Notes: a model not told the origin generated them from the letters alone. A stretch of 64,000 nucleotides of DNA from Sphingobium sp. OAS761 (GCF_024168485.1 NZ_JALJVY010000009.1:124001-188000), one strand, 5' to 3'; numbered from the stretch's first letter, positions 1-10,787 are shown. Made by a program: numbers and translations.

Positions 1-945
1 TATATATTGGTCGCTACCGGTGCCTGGCCGGTCGTGCCCGATGTCGAGGGTGCCGAACATGGCATCACGTCGAACGAGGTGTTCCATCTCGATGAATGCC
101 CCGGTCGCATCGTGATCGTCGGCGGGGGGTACATCGCCAACGAATTCGCCGGCATCTTCCACCAGTTCGGCAGTCATGTGACCATGGTCAATCGTGGCGG
201 CACGCTGCTGCGCGGCTATGACGAATCGGTCCGCGACCGCCTGCTTCAGATTTCCATGACGAAGGGCATCAACTTCCGGTTCAACGCCCACATGGAAAAG
301 GTCGAGAAGAATGAGGACGGCACGCTCTGCGTCCGCTTCAAGGACGGGGATCCGGTCCCGGCGGATGTGGTCCTGTTCGCCACCGGGCGCCGGCCGCATA
401 CGGACGGATTGGGGCTGGAGGCGGCCGGGGTCGAACTGGACGACAAGGGCGCGATCAAGGTCGACGAGTATAGCCGGACCAGTTGCGACAGCATCTACGC
501 GGTGGGCGACGTAACCGACCGTCTGCAATTGACGCCCGTCGCGATTCGCGAGGGACACGCATTCGCCGACACCCTGTTCGGGAACAACCCCCGCACCGTC
601 GATTATGGGTGCGTGCCCTCCGCCGTATTCAGCCATCCGCCGCTGGCGGGCGTCGGCATGACCGAGGCGCAGGCGCGCAACACGCTGGGCACGGTCAAGA
701 TTTACACATCGGATTTTCGACCGATGAAGAATGTCCTGGCCGGGCGCGAAGAACGCGCGCTCTACAAGATGGTCGTCGATGCGACGACCGATCGTGTCGT
801 GGGTCTGCACATGATCGGCCCGGATGCGCCCGAGATATTGCAGGCTGCCGCGGTGGCGGTGAAAGCGGGCCTGACCAAGCAGGATTTCGACGACACGGTG
901 GCGCTCCATCCCAGCATGGCGGAGGAACTGGTGCTGCTCAAATAG
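1..945 (+). CDS. gor: Glutathione-disulfide reductase, C-terminal part (5' end outside window)
   Basis: Reduces oxidised glutathione with NADPH in the cytoplasm; FAD flavoprotein of the class I pyridine-nucleotide disulfide reductase family. The frame is open from base 1, so the FAD-binding N-terminus and the redox CxxxxC motif lie off the left edge. Visible parts are the ATG end of the first domain, the NADPH-binding VGGGYIANEFA motif with Arg residues shortly after it (VNRGGTLLRGYD), the second FAD contact (YAVGDV), and the dimerisation domain ending in LHPSMAEE, which carries the catalytic His-Glu pair. The HPSMAEE form and the NADPH-type Arg residues favour glutathione reductase over dihydrolipoamide dehydrogenase. 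It converges on the next gene with a 4-base gap. Confidence 0.88.
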   Translation, partial: YILVATGAWPVVPDVEGAEHGITSNEVFHLDECPGRIVIVGGGYIANEFAGIFHQFGSHVTMVNRGGTLLRGYDESVRDRLLQISMTKGINFRFNAHMEKVEKNEDGTLCVRFKDGDPVPADVVLFATGRRPHTDGLGLEAAGVELDDKGAIKVDEYSRTSCDSIYAVGDVTDRLQLTPVAIREGHAFADTLFGNNPRTVDYGCVPSAVFSHPPLAGVGMTEAQARNTLGTVKIYTSDFRPMKNVLAGREERALYKMVVDATTDRVVGLHMIGPDAPEILQAAAVAVKAGLTKQDFDDTVALHPSMAEELVLLK

Positions 946-949
946 CGGT

Positions 950-1675
950 TTACGTCGTCGCGAACGTCACCACCAGCGCGTCACGCCAGGCAGGCTGTCG
1001 GGGATCTATGGCGTGGATCTCGGTGACGCCATGAAAGATGCGATGATCATCGACCATCATGGCGTCGCCGGGATCGGCCAGCGTGAATTCCCCCAGCGGC
1101 GTGCCGTCGGCCGTGCCGATGCGGGTCACGCCTTCCCGCACATTATGTCGGTCGATCAGCATCACGAAAACATGGTCGACCCCGTCGCGATGCATTCCTT
1201 CGGGCGTGGGGCGTCCCGACGACCCCTCTTGCGCCTCTATCCTGAACTGGTGCATTTCGATGTGCCAGCGACCCGCGCCCGACGGGTCGAATGCATGCAG
1301 GCAGAGGCGAAAGACGGCGGGCATCACGGGGTTCTCGACGGTGGCGGAAGCGACCGGGTCGAACCAGCGCTGAACATCGCCGTTCAGGGGGTTATAGTCG
1401 CGGCTCTGGAAGTGCGGCTGGTGGCTCTGGCGGACGATCCGGCCATATTCGCTGAATAGTGTGGCGTGGCGGCGCCGGCGATAGCGCCCGCCATCGGCCA
1501 TGTAGAGATCAGGACCCAGATTGTTCCAGCTGTCTGCAAACTGGCGCCAGTCGTCGGCTTCGACATCCAGCAGGGCGAAACATTCCGCCGCCGGAAGCCG
1601 TGCGAAGCCGATTTCCGCAAGGGCGCGTCTCAGGGTGTCGCGGGCGGCCGCTTCGGTCATCATGGCAAATGGCAT
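950..1675 (-). CDS. 2OG-Fe(II) dioxygenase family protein (PF10014-like)
   Basis: A 241-residue protein resembling the 2OG-Fe dioxygenase family that includes bacterial amino-acid hydroxylases such as isoleucine dioxygenase. The iron ligands appear as the HRDG motif (MHRDGVDHVFVMLI, His and Asp) and the later His of IFHGVT; DALVVTF near the C-terminus may supply the 2-oxoglutarate contact. The substrate cannot be told from sequence; free amino acids are the family precedent. It lies 60 bases downstream of phosphoglucomutase on the same strand and may be co-transcribed. No clear Shine-Dalgarno sequence precedes the chosen ATG; the ATGs at codons 5 and 6 are alternatives. Confidence 0.75.
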   Translation of the reverse strand: MPFAMMTEAAARDTLRRALAEIGFARLPAAECFALLDVEADDWRQFADSWNNLGPDLYMADGGRYRRRRHATLFSEYGRIVRQSHQPHFQSRDYNPLNGDVQRWFDPVASATVENPVMPAVFRLCLHAFDPSGAGRWHIEMHQFRIEAQEGSSGRPTPEGMHRDGVDHVFVMLIDRHNVREGVTRIGTADGTPLGEFTLADPGDAMMVDDHRIFHGVTEIHAIDPRQPAWRDALVVTFATT

Positions 1676-1735
1676 AGTCTGCCGGTCAGACGAACGACAG
1701 GGCCGCTGTCCGCCAGCCGGACCGCATCGGGCGTT

Positions 1736-4108
<2,373 letters not shown>

Positions 4109-4112
<4 letters not shown>

Positions 4113-4294
4113 TTTTCCCTTTCCGTGAGTTCGGCTCCGCATGGCATCTTGGCTTCCGTCGCGCAAATGCTACAGGCGGTCGGACACCGGCTCGGCGATA
4201 TGGCCAGCCATTCGTCGTCGATGGTATCGCATTCCTCGACTCCGGCGATGATCGCCGCATCAACATGGATATGGACGGGCCTTTTCTTCTTCAT
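4109..4294 (-). CDS. Candidate small Cys-containing protein, unknown
   Basis: A 61-codon frame that fills the gap between the divergent exonuclease gene and the spermidine-synthase-like gene. Its TGA overlaps the next ATG by four bases (ATGA), the arrangement typical of translationally coupled genes here. Third positions are mostly G or C, as in neighbouring genes. The product has five cysteines, three of them in the segment CPTACSIC. I recognise no family. Against it: the gap is short, no convincing ribosome site is seen, and its ATG coincides with the start of the opposite gene. Confidence 0.3.
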
Positions 4295-4751
4295 GCGCTA
4301 TTTTCTCGACACCGAATTCAACGGCTTTGGCGGAACGCTGATCAGCGTCGCGCTGGTACCCGAACATGGCGACCAGGAACTTTACGTCTCCATGCCGCTG
4401 CCTGACGAGATAGAGCCCTGGGTGGAAAGCCATGTCATTCCCTATCTGCGGCACGTGCCCGCAGGCACCGATCATGAACTGGACCGGGTTGAGGCGGCCG
4501 ACCTGGTCGCCGCTTATCTTGCAGGGGACGAGGACCCGGTCATCATCGCGGACTGGCCCGAGGATCTTGCGCATTTCTGTGCGTTGCTGGTTACTGGCCC
4601 TGGCCGCATGGCGGGTGTCGATTTCGGCCTGAAGCTGGAACTCATCAATGCGGCGGGTTTCAGCGCTGCGGCCAACAGTCGCGTGCCGCACAACGCCCTG
4701 CACGACGCGCGGGCGCTGCGGGACTTCTACATGGTCGACAGAGTCGCGTAA
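4293..4751 (+). CDS. 3'-5' exoribonuclease-like protein (Rv2179c-like, DEDD fold)
   Basis: A 152-residue single-domain nuclease-like protein. It begins MRYFLDTEF, giving the first acidic pair of the DEDD exonuclease fold (Asp6, Glu8), has a central IADWPEDLAHF segment, and ends with PHNALHDARALR, the ExoIII-type His/Asp motif. This matches the Rv2179c-like exoribonuclease family, known from Mycobacterium to act on RNA with 3' overhangs; activity here is inferred. The ATG at 4293 is used because everything upstream in this frame is antisense to real genes. It is divergent from the leftward operon and precedes tRNA-Pro. Confidence 0.7.
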   Translation: MRYFLDTEFNGFGGTLISVALVPEHGDQELYVSMPLPDEIEPWVESHVIPYLRHVPAGTDHELDRVEAADLVAAYLAGDEDPVIIADWPEDLAHFCALLVTGPGRMAGVDFGLKLELINAAGFSAAANSRVPHNALHDARALRDFYMVDRVA

Positions 4752-4787
4752 CCGGCCGAAATATCCGCGTGAATGCGCAGAATAATG

Positions 4788-4864
4788 TGGTCGGGGAAAG
4801 AGGATTCGAACCTCCGGCCCCTGCCTCCCGAAGACAGTGCTCTACCAGGCTGAGCTATTCCCCG
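4788..4864 (-). tRNA. tRNA-Pro (anticodon CGG)
   Basis: On the minus strand a full cloverleaf can be drawn: acceptor stem CGGGGAA pairing with TTCCCCG, a D-arm with AGCCTGGTAGA, anticodon stem CTGTC/GGCAG around loop TTCGGGA (anticodon CGG), a five-base variable loop, and a T-arm with TTCGAAT. The CCA end is encoded (4788-4790). Proline identity fits the C-initial acceptor stem typical of tRNA-Pro. Confidence 0.97.
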
Positions 4865-4969
4865 ACCGAGAACGATGCCGCCTTGGAAGCGGCCTCGTAA
4901 GGCAGGAGTGCGCCTATAGTGAGGGCTTTCCGGGCTGGCAAGCGCTCAATGACGCTTTTTTTGCGAAGT

Positions 4970-5275
4970 TCAGAGCAGGCCGCGCGCGCGGAAGCTGAAG
5001 TGCGTATCGCCCTGAACAATCAGATGGTCGACCAGATGCATGTCGAGCAGGCGAAGATGGCGGAACAGGGCGCGTGTCAGCGCCACGTCGCCCGGCATGG
5101 GCACCGGCGAGGCCATGCCCGAACGAAGCTGCACCAGCGCGAGCCATCGGCTTCCCTGAGCGAGCAGCGCCCTGGTGACGGCGGTCCAGTCAGGCCCGGC
5201 CGGTTGCCATATCCGGGGCTGCCAGCCTTCATCGAGGATTGCAAACATCGCAGCGTGAATCATCCGACGCAGCAT
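4970..5275 (-). CDS. RadC-like protein with degenerate JAB/MPN domain
   Basis: A 101-residue protein whose second half resembles the C-terminus of RadC: DVALTRALFRHLRLLDMHLV, then DHLIV and FSFRARGLL, against the RadC pattern of TRRL..LRLLDI.L.DH.IV....SFRE.GL. The position of the metal-binding HNHPSG of the JAMM motif reads VQLRSG instead, so the two His ligands are absent; the later Asp remains. A metallopeptidase or nuclease role is therefore unlikely, and RadC itself has no settled function. The start may be further upstream, since the frame remains open. It is divergent from thyA, with 149 bases between. Confidence 0.55.
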   Translation of the reverse strand: MLRRMIHAAMFAILDEGWQPRIWQPAGPDWTAVTRALLAQGSRWLALVQLRSGMASPVPMPGDVALTRALFRHLRLLDMHLVDHLIVQGDTHFSFRARGLL

Positions 5276-5424
5276 GATGCCGCGGCGACCGGCCTCGCAT
5301 CCGCAACCCGATCCGTTTCGGAATGCCTGTCGGCGGGTTCGATCCGACGGCTCGGTTGGCGGCGGCGGCCGCCTCGTTTAGAGCGATTTCATCCGAGTCA
5401 CTTCAGGATGAAGTCTACACCGCC

Positions 5425-6354
5425 ATGTCCCAGCCCCATTACGAACAACAATATCTGGACCTGATGCGCCGGGTATGGCGCGATGGTGACGAGCGGATCG
5501 ACAGGACCGGCGTGGGAACAAGGTCCATTCTGGGTGCGACTATGCGCTTTTCGCTGGATGACGAGGCCGTGCCGCTGCTCACGACGAAGCGGGTCTATTG
5601 GAAGGTGGCAGCGCGCGAGATGCTGTGGTTCCTGACGGGCGACACGAATATCCGCGAACTGGTGCGCCAGGGCGTGCATATCTGGACCGACTGGCCGCTC
5701 GACGCCTATCGCCGGGCGACCGGAGAGGCGATCGACCGCGAGGCTTTCGAGGCGCGTATCGTCGAGGATGACGCCTTTGCCCGTCAGTGGGGCGACCTGG
5801 GGCCCGTATATGGGGCACAGTGGGTGAACTGGCCCCGATATGAGCCGGTGGGCGACGGGCTGTATCGCAAGGCGGGGAAAGGGCATGACCAGATTTCCGA
5901 TCTGGTTCGGGCCATTCGCGAAACGCCCGGTTCGCGTCGGCTGCTTTTTACCGGATGGAATGTCGCCGAAGTGGGGCGGATGGCGCTTCCGCCCTGCCAC
6001 ATGACCTATCAGTTCCAGGTGGCGAACGGGAAACTCAACGGACTGTTGTTCCAGCGAAGCTGCGATCTGGGACTGGGATTCGCCTTCAATATTTTCGGAT
6101 TGTCGATGATCACGCGGATGCTGGCGCAGCAATGCGACCTCGAGCCGGGCGACGTGGTCTGGCAAGGGGGCGACGTGCACCTCTATCTCAATCATGCCTC
6201 GCTGGTGGACGAACAATTGTCGCGTATTCCGGCGGGACGCCCGAAGCTACGGATCAATCGTCGGCCTTCAAGCATTTTCGACTATAGGATCGAGGATTTC
6301 GAGGTGGTGGATTATACGCCGCAAAGCCATATTCCGGCGCCCGTGGCGGTGTGA
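5425..6354 (+). CDS. thyA: Thymidylate synthase
   Basis: Methylates dUMP to dTMP using methylenetetrahydrofolate. The 309-residue protein starts YEQQYLDLMRRV and RTGVGT, carries the catalytic Cys191 in LPPCHMTYQF, and has the dUMP-binding RSCDLGLGFAFNI (usually RS.D..LG.PFNI) and DVHLYLNH. The segment around residues 90-150 is longer than in E. coli ThyA, as seen in other Proteobacteria. The ATG at 5425 is preferred over the one at 5323, whose extra 34 residues are low-complexity Ala/Ser. Confidence 0.95.
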   Translation: MSQPHYEQQYLDLMRRVWRDGDERIDRTGVGTRSILGATMRFSLDDEAVPLLTTKRVYWKVAAREMLWFLTGDTNIRELVRQGVHIWTDWPLDAYRRATGEAIDREAFEARIVEDDAFARQWGDLGPVYGAQWVNWPRYEPVGDGLYRKAGKGHDQISDLVRAIRETPGSRRLLFTGWNVAEVGRMALPPCHMTYQFQVANGKLNGLLFQRSCDLGLGFAFNIFGLSMITRMLAQQCDLEPGDVVWQGGDVHLYLNHASLVDEQLSRIPAGRPKLRINRRPSSIFDYRIEDFEVVDYTPQSHIPAPVAV

Positions 6355-6412
6355 TGCCATTTTGGCAGCACGGCCGCGATGGCATGTGAGGAGGGATATG
6401 GGTCAGTAAGGC

Positions 6413-6460
6413 TTGCCTTTTGCGGCGTTGAAATATAATATCTGCGTAACGCAATATTAT
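6413..6460 (+). promoter_or_regulatory. Promoter and palindromic operator of the bkd operon
   Basis: TTGCCT (6413-6418), 15 bases, then TATAAT (6434-6439) makes a sigma70-like promoter. The -10 box runs into an inverted repeat: outer arms ATAATAT (6435-6441) and ATATTAT (6454-6460) flank a perfect inner palindrome TGCGT-A-ACGCA (6443-6453), with one unpaired C. A second related element, TTGCAACGCACAAT, lies at 6460-6473 just before the ribosome site. A repressor bound here would block polymerase. Branched-chain catabolic operons in Proteobacteria are often run by Lrp-type BkdR; that link is inference. Confidence 0.55.
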
Positions 6461-6483
6461 TGCAACGCACAATAGGAGGCTGG

Positions 6484-7779
6484 ATGACTGGTCCCGAGGA
6501 TTCGGATGGCGCGCCAGCGTCGGCGGGACGTAACCTGCCGCCGCTGCGCCTGCATGTGCCTGAGCCGCCCGCACGTCCGGGCGAGAGCGCCGACTTCACC
6601 CATTTCGACATTCCCGCTGCCGGCAGCCAGCCCAGGCCGGACGAGGCAGCGCAGCCGGCGGAGATGCGTGAAATGGCCTATGGCCTGATCCGCGTGCTTG
6701 ATGAGGACGGGCGGGCAGTTGGGGCCTGGAACCCGAAGCTGCCGCCTGAAACGCTGCTCCGGATGCTGCGCTACATGGCGCTCACGCGGGCCTTCGATGC
6801 GCGCATGTTCCGCGCGCAGCGGCAGGGAAAGACCAGCTTCTACATGAAGTCGACCGGCGAGGAAGCGGTGTCGATCGGCGCGGCGCTGGCGCTGGCGCGC
6901 GACGACATGTGCTTTCCCAGCTATCGGCAGCAGGGCATATTGATCGCTCGGGACTGGCCCATCGTGGACATGATGAACCAGATCTATTCAAACAAGGGCG
7001 ACCGGCTGAAAGGCCGCCAGTTGCCGATCATGTATTCGGCGCGGGACGCAGGCTTCTTTTCCATTTCCGGCAACCTGACGACTCAATATCCGCAGGCCGT
7101 CGGCTGGGCGATGGCAAGCGCGGCCAGGGGGGATACGCGTATCGCGGCGACCTGGTGCGGGGAGGGATCTACGGCGGAGGGCGATTTCCATTCGGCATGC
7201 ACCTTCGCCAGCGTCTATCGCGCGCCTGTCATCATGAATGTCGTGAACAACCAGTGGGCGATCAGCAGCTTTTCGGGATTTGCGGGCGCTGAATCGACCA
7301 CATTTGCGGCGCGCGCGATCGGCTATGGCATCGCCGGGTTGCGGGTCGACGGCAACGACGTGCTCGCCGTCTATGCGGCGATGCGCTGGGCCGCCGACCG
7401 GGCCCGTGCCAATGGCGGGCCGACGCTGATCGAGCATTTTACCTATCGCGTCGAGGGGCACAGCACGTCCGATGATCCCAGCGCGTACCGGTCGGCCGAG
7501 GAAAGCACTCTTTGGCCGCTGGGCGATCCGATCGCCCGGCTGAAGCAGCATTGCATCGCCCAGGGGATATGGGACGACGAGCGCCACGCGGCGATGGACC
7601 GGGAACTGGCCGAAATGGTCCGGGATGCCGCGCGCGAAGCCGAAAAGAACGGCATATTGGGCCATGGCCTGCATCATCCGATGGAGACGCTGTTCGAGGA
7701 TGTGTTCGAGGACATGCCCTGGCACCTGAAGGAACAGCAGCAGCAAATGCTGGACGAATGGAAGGCGGCGGGCCTGTGA
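6484..7779 (+). CDS. bkdA1: Branched-chain 2-oxoacid dehydrogenase E1 component, alpha subunit
   Basis: Thiamine-diphosphate subunit of the complex that decarboxylates the 2-oxoacids of valine, leucine and isoleucine. The 431-residue protein has the long N-terminal extension typical of BCKDH E1alpha (about 65 residues), TRAFDARMFRAQRQGK, GEEAVSIGAA, and the cofactor motif from GEGS (226-229) to NN (255-256). The C-terminal region has the phosphorylation-loop-like YRVEGHSTSDDPSAYR. The ATG at 6484 has AGGAGG four bases upstream. Its TGA overlaps the GTG of the next gene. Confidence 0.93.
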   Translation: MTGPEDSDGAPASAGRNLPPLRLHVPEPPARPGESADFTHFDIPAAGSQPRPDEAAQPAEMREMAYGLIRVLDEDGRAVGAWNPKLPPETLLRMLRYMALTRAFDARMFRAQRQGKTSFYMKSTGEEAVSIGAALALARDDMCFPSYRQQGILIARDWPIVDMMNQIYSNKGDRLKGRQLPIMYSARDAGFFSISGNLTTQYPQAVGWAMASAARGDTRIAATWCGEGSTAEGDFHSACTFASVYRAPVIMNVVNNQWAISSFSGFAGAESTTFAARAIGYGIAGLRVDGNDVLAVYAAMRWAADRARANGGPTLIEHFTYRVEGHSTSDDPSAYRSAEESTLWPLGDPIARLKQHCIAQGIWDDERHAAMDRELAEMVRDAAREAEKNGILGHGLHHPMETLFEDVFEDMPWHLKEQQQQMLDEWKAAGL

Positions 7780-8852
7780 GCGAAGCGATCGAACCGGTGG
7801 CGGCGAGCGCCGTCGTGAATGCGGAATCGCGTGTGGACGCGAAACAGATGAACATGATCCAGGCGATCAACAGCGCCATGGACGTGATGATGGATCGGGA
7901 CCCGGACGTTGTCGTCATGGGGGAAGATGTCGGCTATTTCGGCGGGGTGTTCCGCGCGACCGCCGGGCTGCAACAGAAATATGGCAAGAACCGCGTATTC
8001 GATACGCCGATCACCGAGTGCGGGATCATCGGCGTTGCGGTGGGCATGGGCGCCTATGGCCTGCGCCCCGTGCCGGAAATCCAGTTCGCCGACTACATCT
8101 ACCCTGCGCTGGACCAGTTGGTGAGCGAGGCGGCACGGTTGCGCTATCGTTCGGCGGGCGAATTCATTTCGCCGCTCACCGTGCGCTCGCCCTTTGGCGG
8201 CGGCATATTCGGCGGGCAGACGCACAGCCAGTCGCCCGAGGGCATTTTTACCCATGTGTCGGGCGTCAAGACGGTGATCCCGTCGACGCCCTACGATGCC
8301 AAGGGCCTGCTGATCGCCGCGATCGAGGATAATGACCCGGTCATCTTCTTCGAGCCCAAGCGCATCTATAACGGCCCGTTCGACGGCCATTACGATACCC
8401 CGGCGAAAAGCTGGGCCGGGCATCCCGAGGCGCAGGTGCCGCAGGGCTATTATCGCATTCCGTTGGGCAAGGCGCGGATCGCGCGCGCGGGCGAAGCGCT
8501 GACCATCCTGTGCTACGGCACGATGGTACATGTCGTCGAAAACACCGTCGCAGCCACCGGCGTCGATGCAGAGATACTCGATCTGCGTACCCTGGTGCCG
8601 CTAGACATCGAAGCGATAGAGACATCGGTGAAGAAGACCGGTCGCTGCCTCATCGTCCACGAAGCGACGCGGACGAGCGGATTTGGCGCCGAGCTGCTCA
8701 GCCAGGTGCAGGAGCGGTGCTTCTATCATCTGGAGGCACCCATCGAGCGCGTCACCGGATTCGACACGCCTTATCCGCACAGCCTGGAATGGGCCTATTT
8801 CCCTGGCCCCGTGCGTATCCGCGAAGCCATTACCAAGATCATGAAGGACTGA
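7776..8852 (+). CDS. bkdA2: Branched-chain 2-oxoacid dehydrogenase E1 component, beta subunit
   Basis: Partner of the E1alpha subunit, forming the alpha2beta2 heterotetramer that feeds acyl groups to E2. The 358-residue protein shows MNMIQAINSAMDVMM, VVMGEDVGYFGGVFR (Glu contacting thiamine diphosphate), FDTPITECGIIG and PVPEIQFADYIYPA, then the transketolase C-terminal domain with LRTLVPLDIEAI and HEATRTSGFGAE. The GTG at 7776 overlaps the E1alpha stop by four bases (GTGA), so the subunits are probably translationally coupled. The open frame further upstream is a shadow of E1alpha. Confidence 0.93.
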   Translation: MSEAIEPVAASAVVNAESRVDAKQMNMIQAINSAMDVMMDRDPDVVVMGEDVGYFGGVFRATAGLQQKYGKNRVFDTPITECGIIGVAVGMGAYGLRPVPEIQFADYIYPALDQLVSEAARLRYRSAGEFISPLTVRSPFGGGIFGGQTHSQSPEGIFTHVSGVKTVIPSTPYDAKGLLIAAIEDNDPVIFFEPKRIYNGPFDGHYDTPAKSWAGHPEAQVPQGYYRIPLGKARIARAGEALTILCYGTMVHVVENTVAATGVDAEILDLRTLVPLDIEAIETSVKKTGRCLIVHEATRTSGFGAELLSQVQERCFYHLEAPIERVTGFDTPYPHSLEWAYFPGPVRIREAITKIMKD

Positions 8853-8857
8853 GCGTC

Positions 8858-10123
8858 ATGGCTCTCTTTACATTCAAGCTGCCGGACATCGGCGAAGGCA
8901 TTTCCGAGGCGGAGATCGTCGGATGGCACGTGCGCGTCGGCGACCGTGTCGAGGAGGATCAGCCCATCGCCGACATGATGACGGACAAGGCGACCGTGGA
9001 GATGGAAAGTCCTGTTGCCGGCACCGTCTTGAGACTTGCAGGCGAACCGGGCGATCAGGTGTCGATCGGGGCCATGCTCGTCGAGATCGAGACAGAGGGT
9101 GAGGCCTCCGCGGCCCCGGCGCCGTCGCGCGACCTGATCGAGGCAGAAACGCCGGGTGACGCTGCTGTGCACGAGGGAGCCGGGAGTCCCGAACCGCGCG
9201 GGGACATTGCCGACGAGCCGGAAATTGCCGCCATTGCGGATGGCGATGCGACGACGCGCGACCATGCCATCCTCGCGTCGCCGGCGGTTCGTGCGCGCGC
9301 CCGGGAACTGGGCATCGATCTCGCTCAGGTAAAAACGACCGGCGACCGGGTCAGGCATGCCGATCTGGACGCCTATCTGCTCTACGGACAGAGACAGGGT
9401 TATCGCCCGGCAGGACGATCCGCCCGACGGCAGGATGAGCCTGTGAAGGTCATCGGGATGCGTCGGCGGATCGCGGAGAATATGGCCGCGTCGAAACGGC
9501 ACATTCCGCATTTCACCTATGTCGAGGAAATAGACGTCACCGCGCTGGAGGCCTTGCGCGAACAACTCAACGCGAATCGCGGCGAGCGGCCCAAACTGAC
9601 GATGCTTCCGTTGCTGATCGTCGCCATCTGCAAGGCCGTTCCGGAATTTCCCATGATCAATGCTCGCTACGACGATGAAGCGGGCGTGGTGACCCGGCAC
9701 GGGGCCGTCCATCTCGGGTTGGCGACGCAGACGGATGCGGGGCTGATGGTGCCGGTGATCCGCGATGCGCAGGATCGCAATGTGTGGCAGCTTGCCGACG
9801 AGATCCGGCGCCTGGCGGAAGCGGCGCGCAGCGGCAAGGCCAGGTCGGACGAACTGTCCGGGTCCACATTGACCTTGACGTCGCTGGGTCCGCTGGGCGG
9901 GATTGCGACCACGCCGGTCATCAACCGGCCGGAAGTTGCGATCATCGGTCCGAACCGGGTGATCGAACGGCCCATATTCCGGGGCAGGGACGTGGTCGCG
10001 GCCAAGCTGATGAACCTTTCGATCAGTTGCGACCACCGTGTCGTGGACGGCTGGGACGCGGCGAGCTTCGTTCAGGCGGTGCGGCGCCTGCTGGAGGCAC
10101 CGGCGCTGCTGTTCGCGGATTGA
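8858..10123 (+). CDS. bkdB: Dihydrolipoamide acyltransferase E2 of the branched-chain complex
   Basis: Core acyltransferase that moves the branched acyl group from lipoyl to CoA. The 421-residue protein has one N-terminal lipoyl domain (lipoyl Lys44 in DKATVEMES), an acidic linker, a peripheral-subunit-binding domain (ASPAVRARARELGIDL), and the catalytic domain ending in the acyltransferase motif DHRVVDG. It follows E1beta by five bases. No E3 (lpd) gene follows, so dihydrolipoamide dehydrogenase must be supplied from elsewhere, as is common. Confidence 0.93.
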   Translation: MALFTFKLPDIGEGISEAEIVGWHVRVGDRVEEDQPIADMMTDKATVEMESPVAGTVLRLAGEPGDQVSIGAMLVEIETEGEASAAPAPSRDLIEAETPGDAAVHEGAGSPEPRGDIADEPEIAAIADGDATTRDHAILASPAVRARARELGIDLAQVKTTGDRVRHADLDAYLLYGQRQGYRPAGRSARRQDEPVKVIGMRRRIAENMAASKRHIPHFTYVEEIDVTALEALREQLNANRGERPKLTMLPLLIVAICKAVPEFPMINARYDDEAGVVTRHGAVHLGLATQTDAGLMVPVIRDAQDRNVWQLADEIRRLAEAARSGKARSDELSGSTLTLTSLGPLGGIATTPVINRPEVAIIGPNRVIERPIFRGRDVVAAKLMNLSISCDHRVVDGWDAASFVQAVRRLLEAPALLFAD

Positions 10124-10154
10124 GGGATGTTCCGGGCGATTGTCGGCCCGGCGC

Positions 10155-10183
10155 TTGATAAAGGCGGCCGACCGCTCCATATA
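10155..10183 (+). promoter_or_regulatory. Probable ssrA promoter
   Basis: TTGATA (10155-10160), 17 bases, CATATA (10178-10183): a good match to a housekeeping promoter, placed so that transcription would start at about the GCCGGG-TTCG-CCCGGC hairpin that opens the tmRNA precursor. Confidence 0.5.
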
Positions 10184-10190
10184 GGCAGGT

Positions 10191-10545
10191 GCCGGGTTCG
10201 CCCGGCTATGGTGATAAACTATATCGTGCAATAGGCGCAGCGGACCCGGGGGCAGTACCCGGCGGCTCCACCAAATTTCCCGCCCGGTCGACAAGGCCCG
10301 CGGGGGTTCTGATGGGGCCGAACTAGGATCGACGTGTGTTGAAAAGCGGTGTTTTTACCCGGCCTGAGTAAGCCGTAAAAAGGTTCAAAACTCACAAGTG
10401 CCAACGATAACGAGGCTCTTGCTCTTGCTGCGTAATTGATGGCCTCACGGCCTGACATTACCCAAAAAGAACGCGGTTGAACCCACCGGGCAACAGAAGG
10501 GAATTCAGCGGCCCCCGGAGGCGCCGGGCAACAGAAGCCTCCGGA
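10191..10545 (+). ncRNA. ssrA: Transfer-messenger RNA, permuted two-piece form
   Basis: Rescues stalled ribosomes and tags the nascent chain for proteolysis. The gene is circularly permuted as in other Alphaproteobacteria. The acceptor piece comes first and ends GGCTCCACCA at 10273. A spacer of about 40 bases follows and is removed. The coding piece starts with GGGGCCG (10314-10320), which pairs with CGGCTCC of the acceptor piece to form the tRNA-like stem (one G-U). The tag frame follows, then pseudoknot sequences in which CCGGGCAACAGAAG occurs twice (10486-10499 and 10524-10537), and a closing CCGGAGGC/GCCTCCGG hairpin (10515-10544). The outer ends (10191, 10545) are estimates. Confidence 0.92.
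10400..10435 (+). other. tmRNA tag reading frame (ANDNEALALAA)
   Basis: The resume codon GCC (10400-10402) follows CTCACAAGT. Eleven codons then read A-N-D-N-E-A-L-A-L-A-A before TAA (10433-10435). The C-terminal LAA is the signal recognised by ClpXP/ClpAP, and the AND start is typical of alphaproteobacterial tags. Confidence 0.93.
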
Positions 10546-10787
10546 CCTTTCCCATGAAGATGGATCACAGACCGGGTGCGACCTGTCGACGCTCTGTGTC
10601 GATTCGAATCGGTGCTTTTAACCGATCCGCTTAAATTGCAGTTTTATGACATTATCATGTAAAACTTATAACCACTTGAAAATACGCCTAAGAAAATGGA
10701 ATTTTAAGCTTTTGTCGCGCCTTGCGCCAATGTCATATCAATGAAATAATCCCAGCTATATTAGAAAGTTTTGCCGGGAGAAAATCT

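Noticed and set aside
483..1034. Open frame of 183 codons in gor region
   Set aside because: Shifted frame of gor with Arg/Gly-rich nonsense composition typical of GC-rich shadows.
10219..10458. 79-codon minus-strand frame
   Set aside because: Lies within the tmRNA gene; structure and tag on the plus strand explain the sequence.
10560..10787. Possible integration site or mobile element next to ssrA
   Set aside because: tmRNA genes are common targets, but I see no integrase, no duplicated att sequence and only an AT-rich promoter-like stretch.
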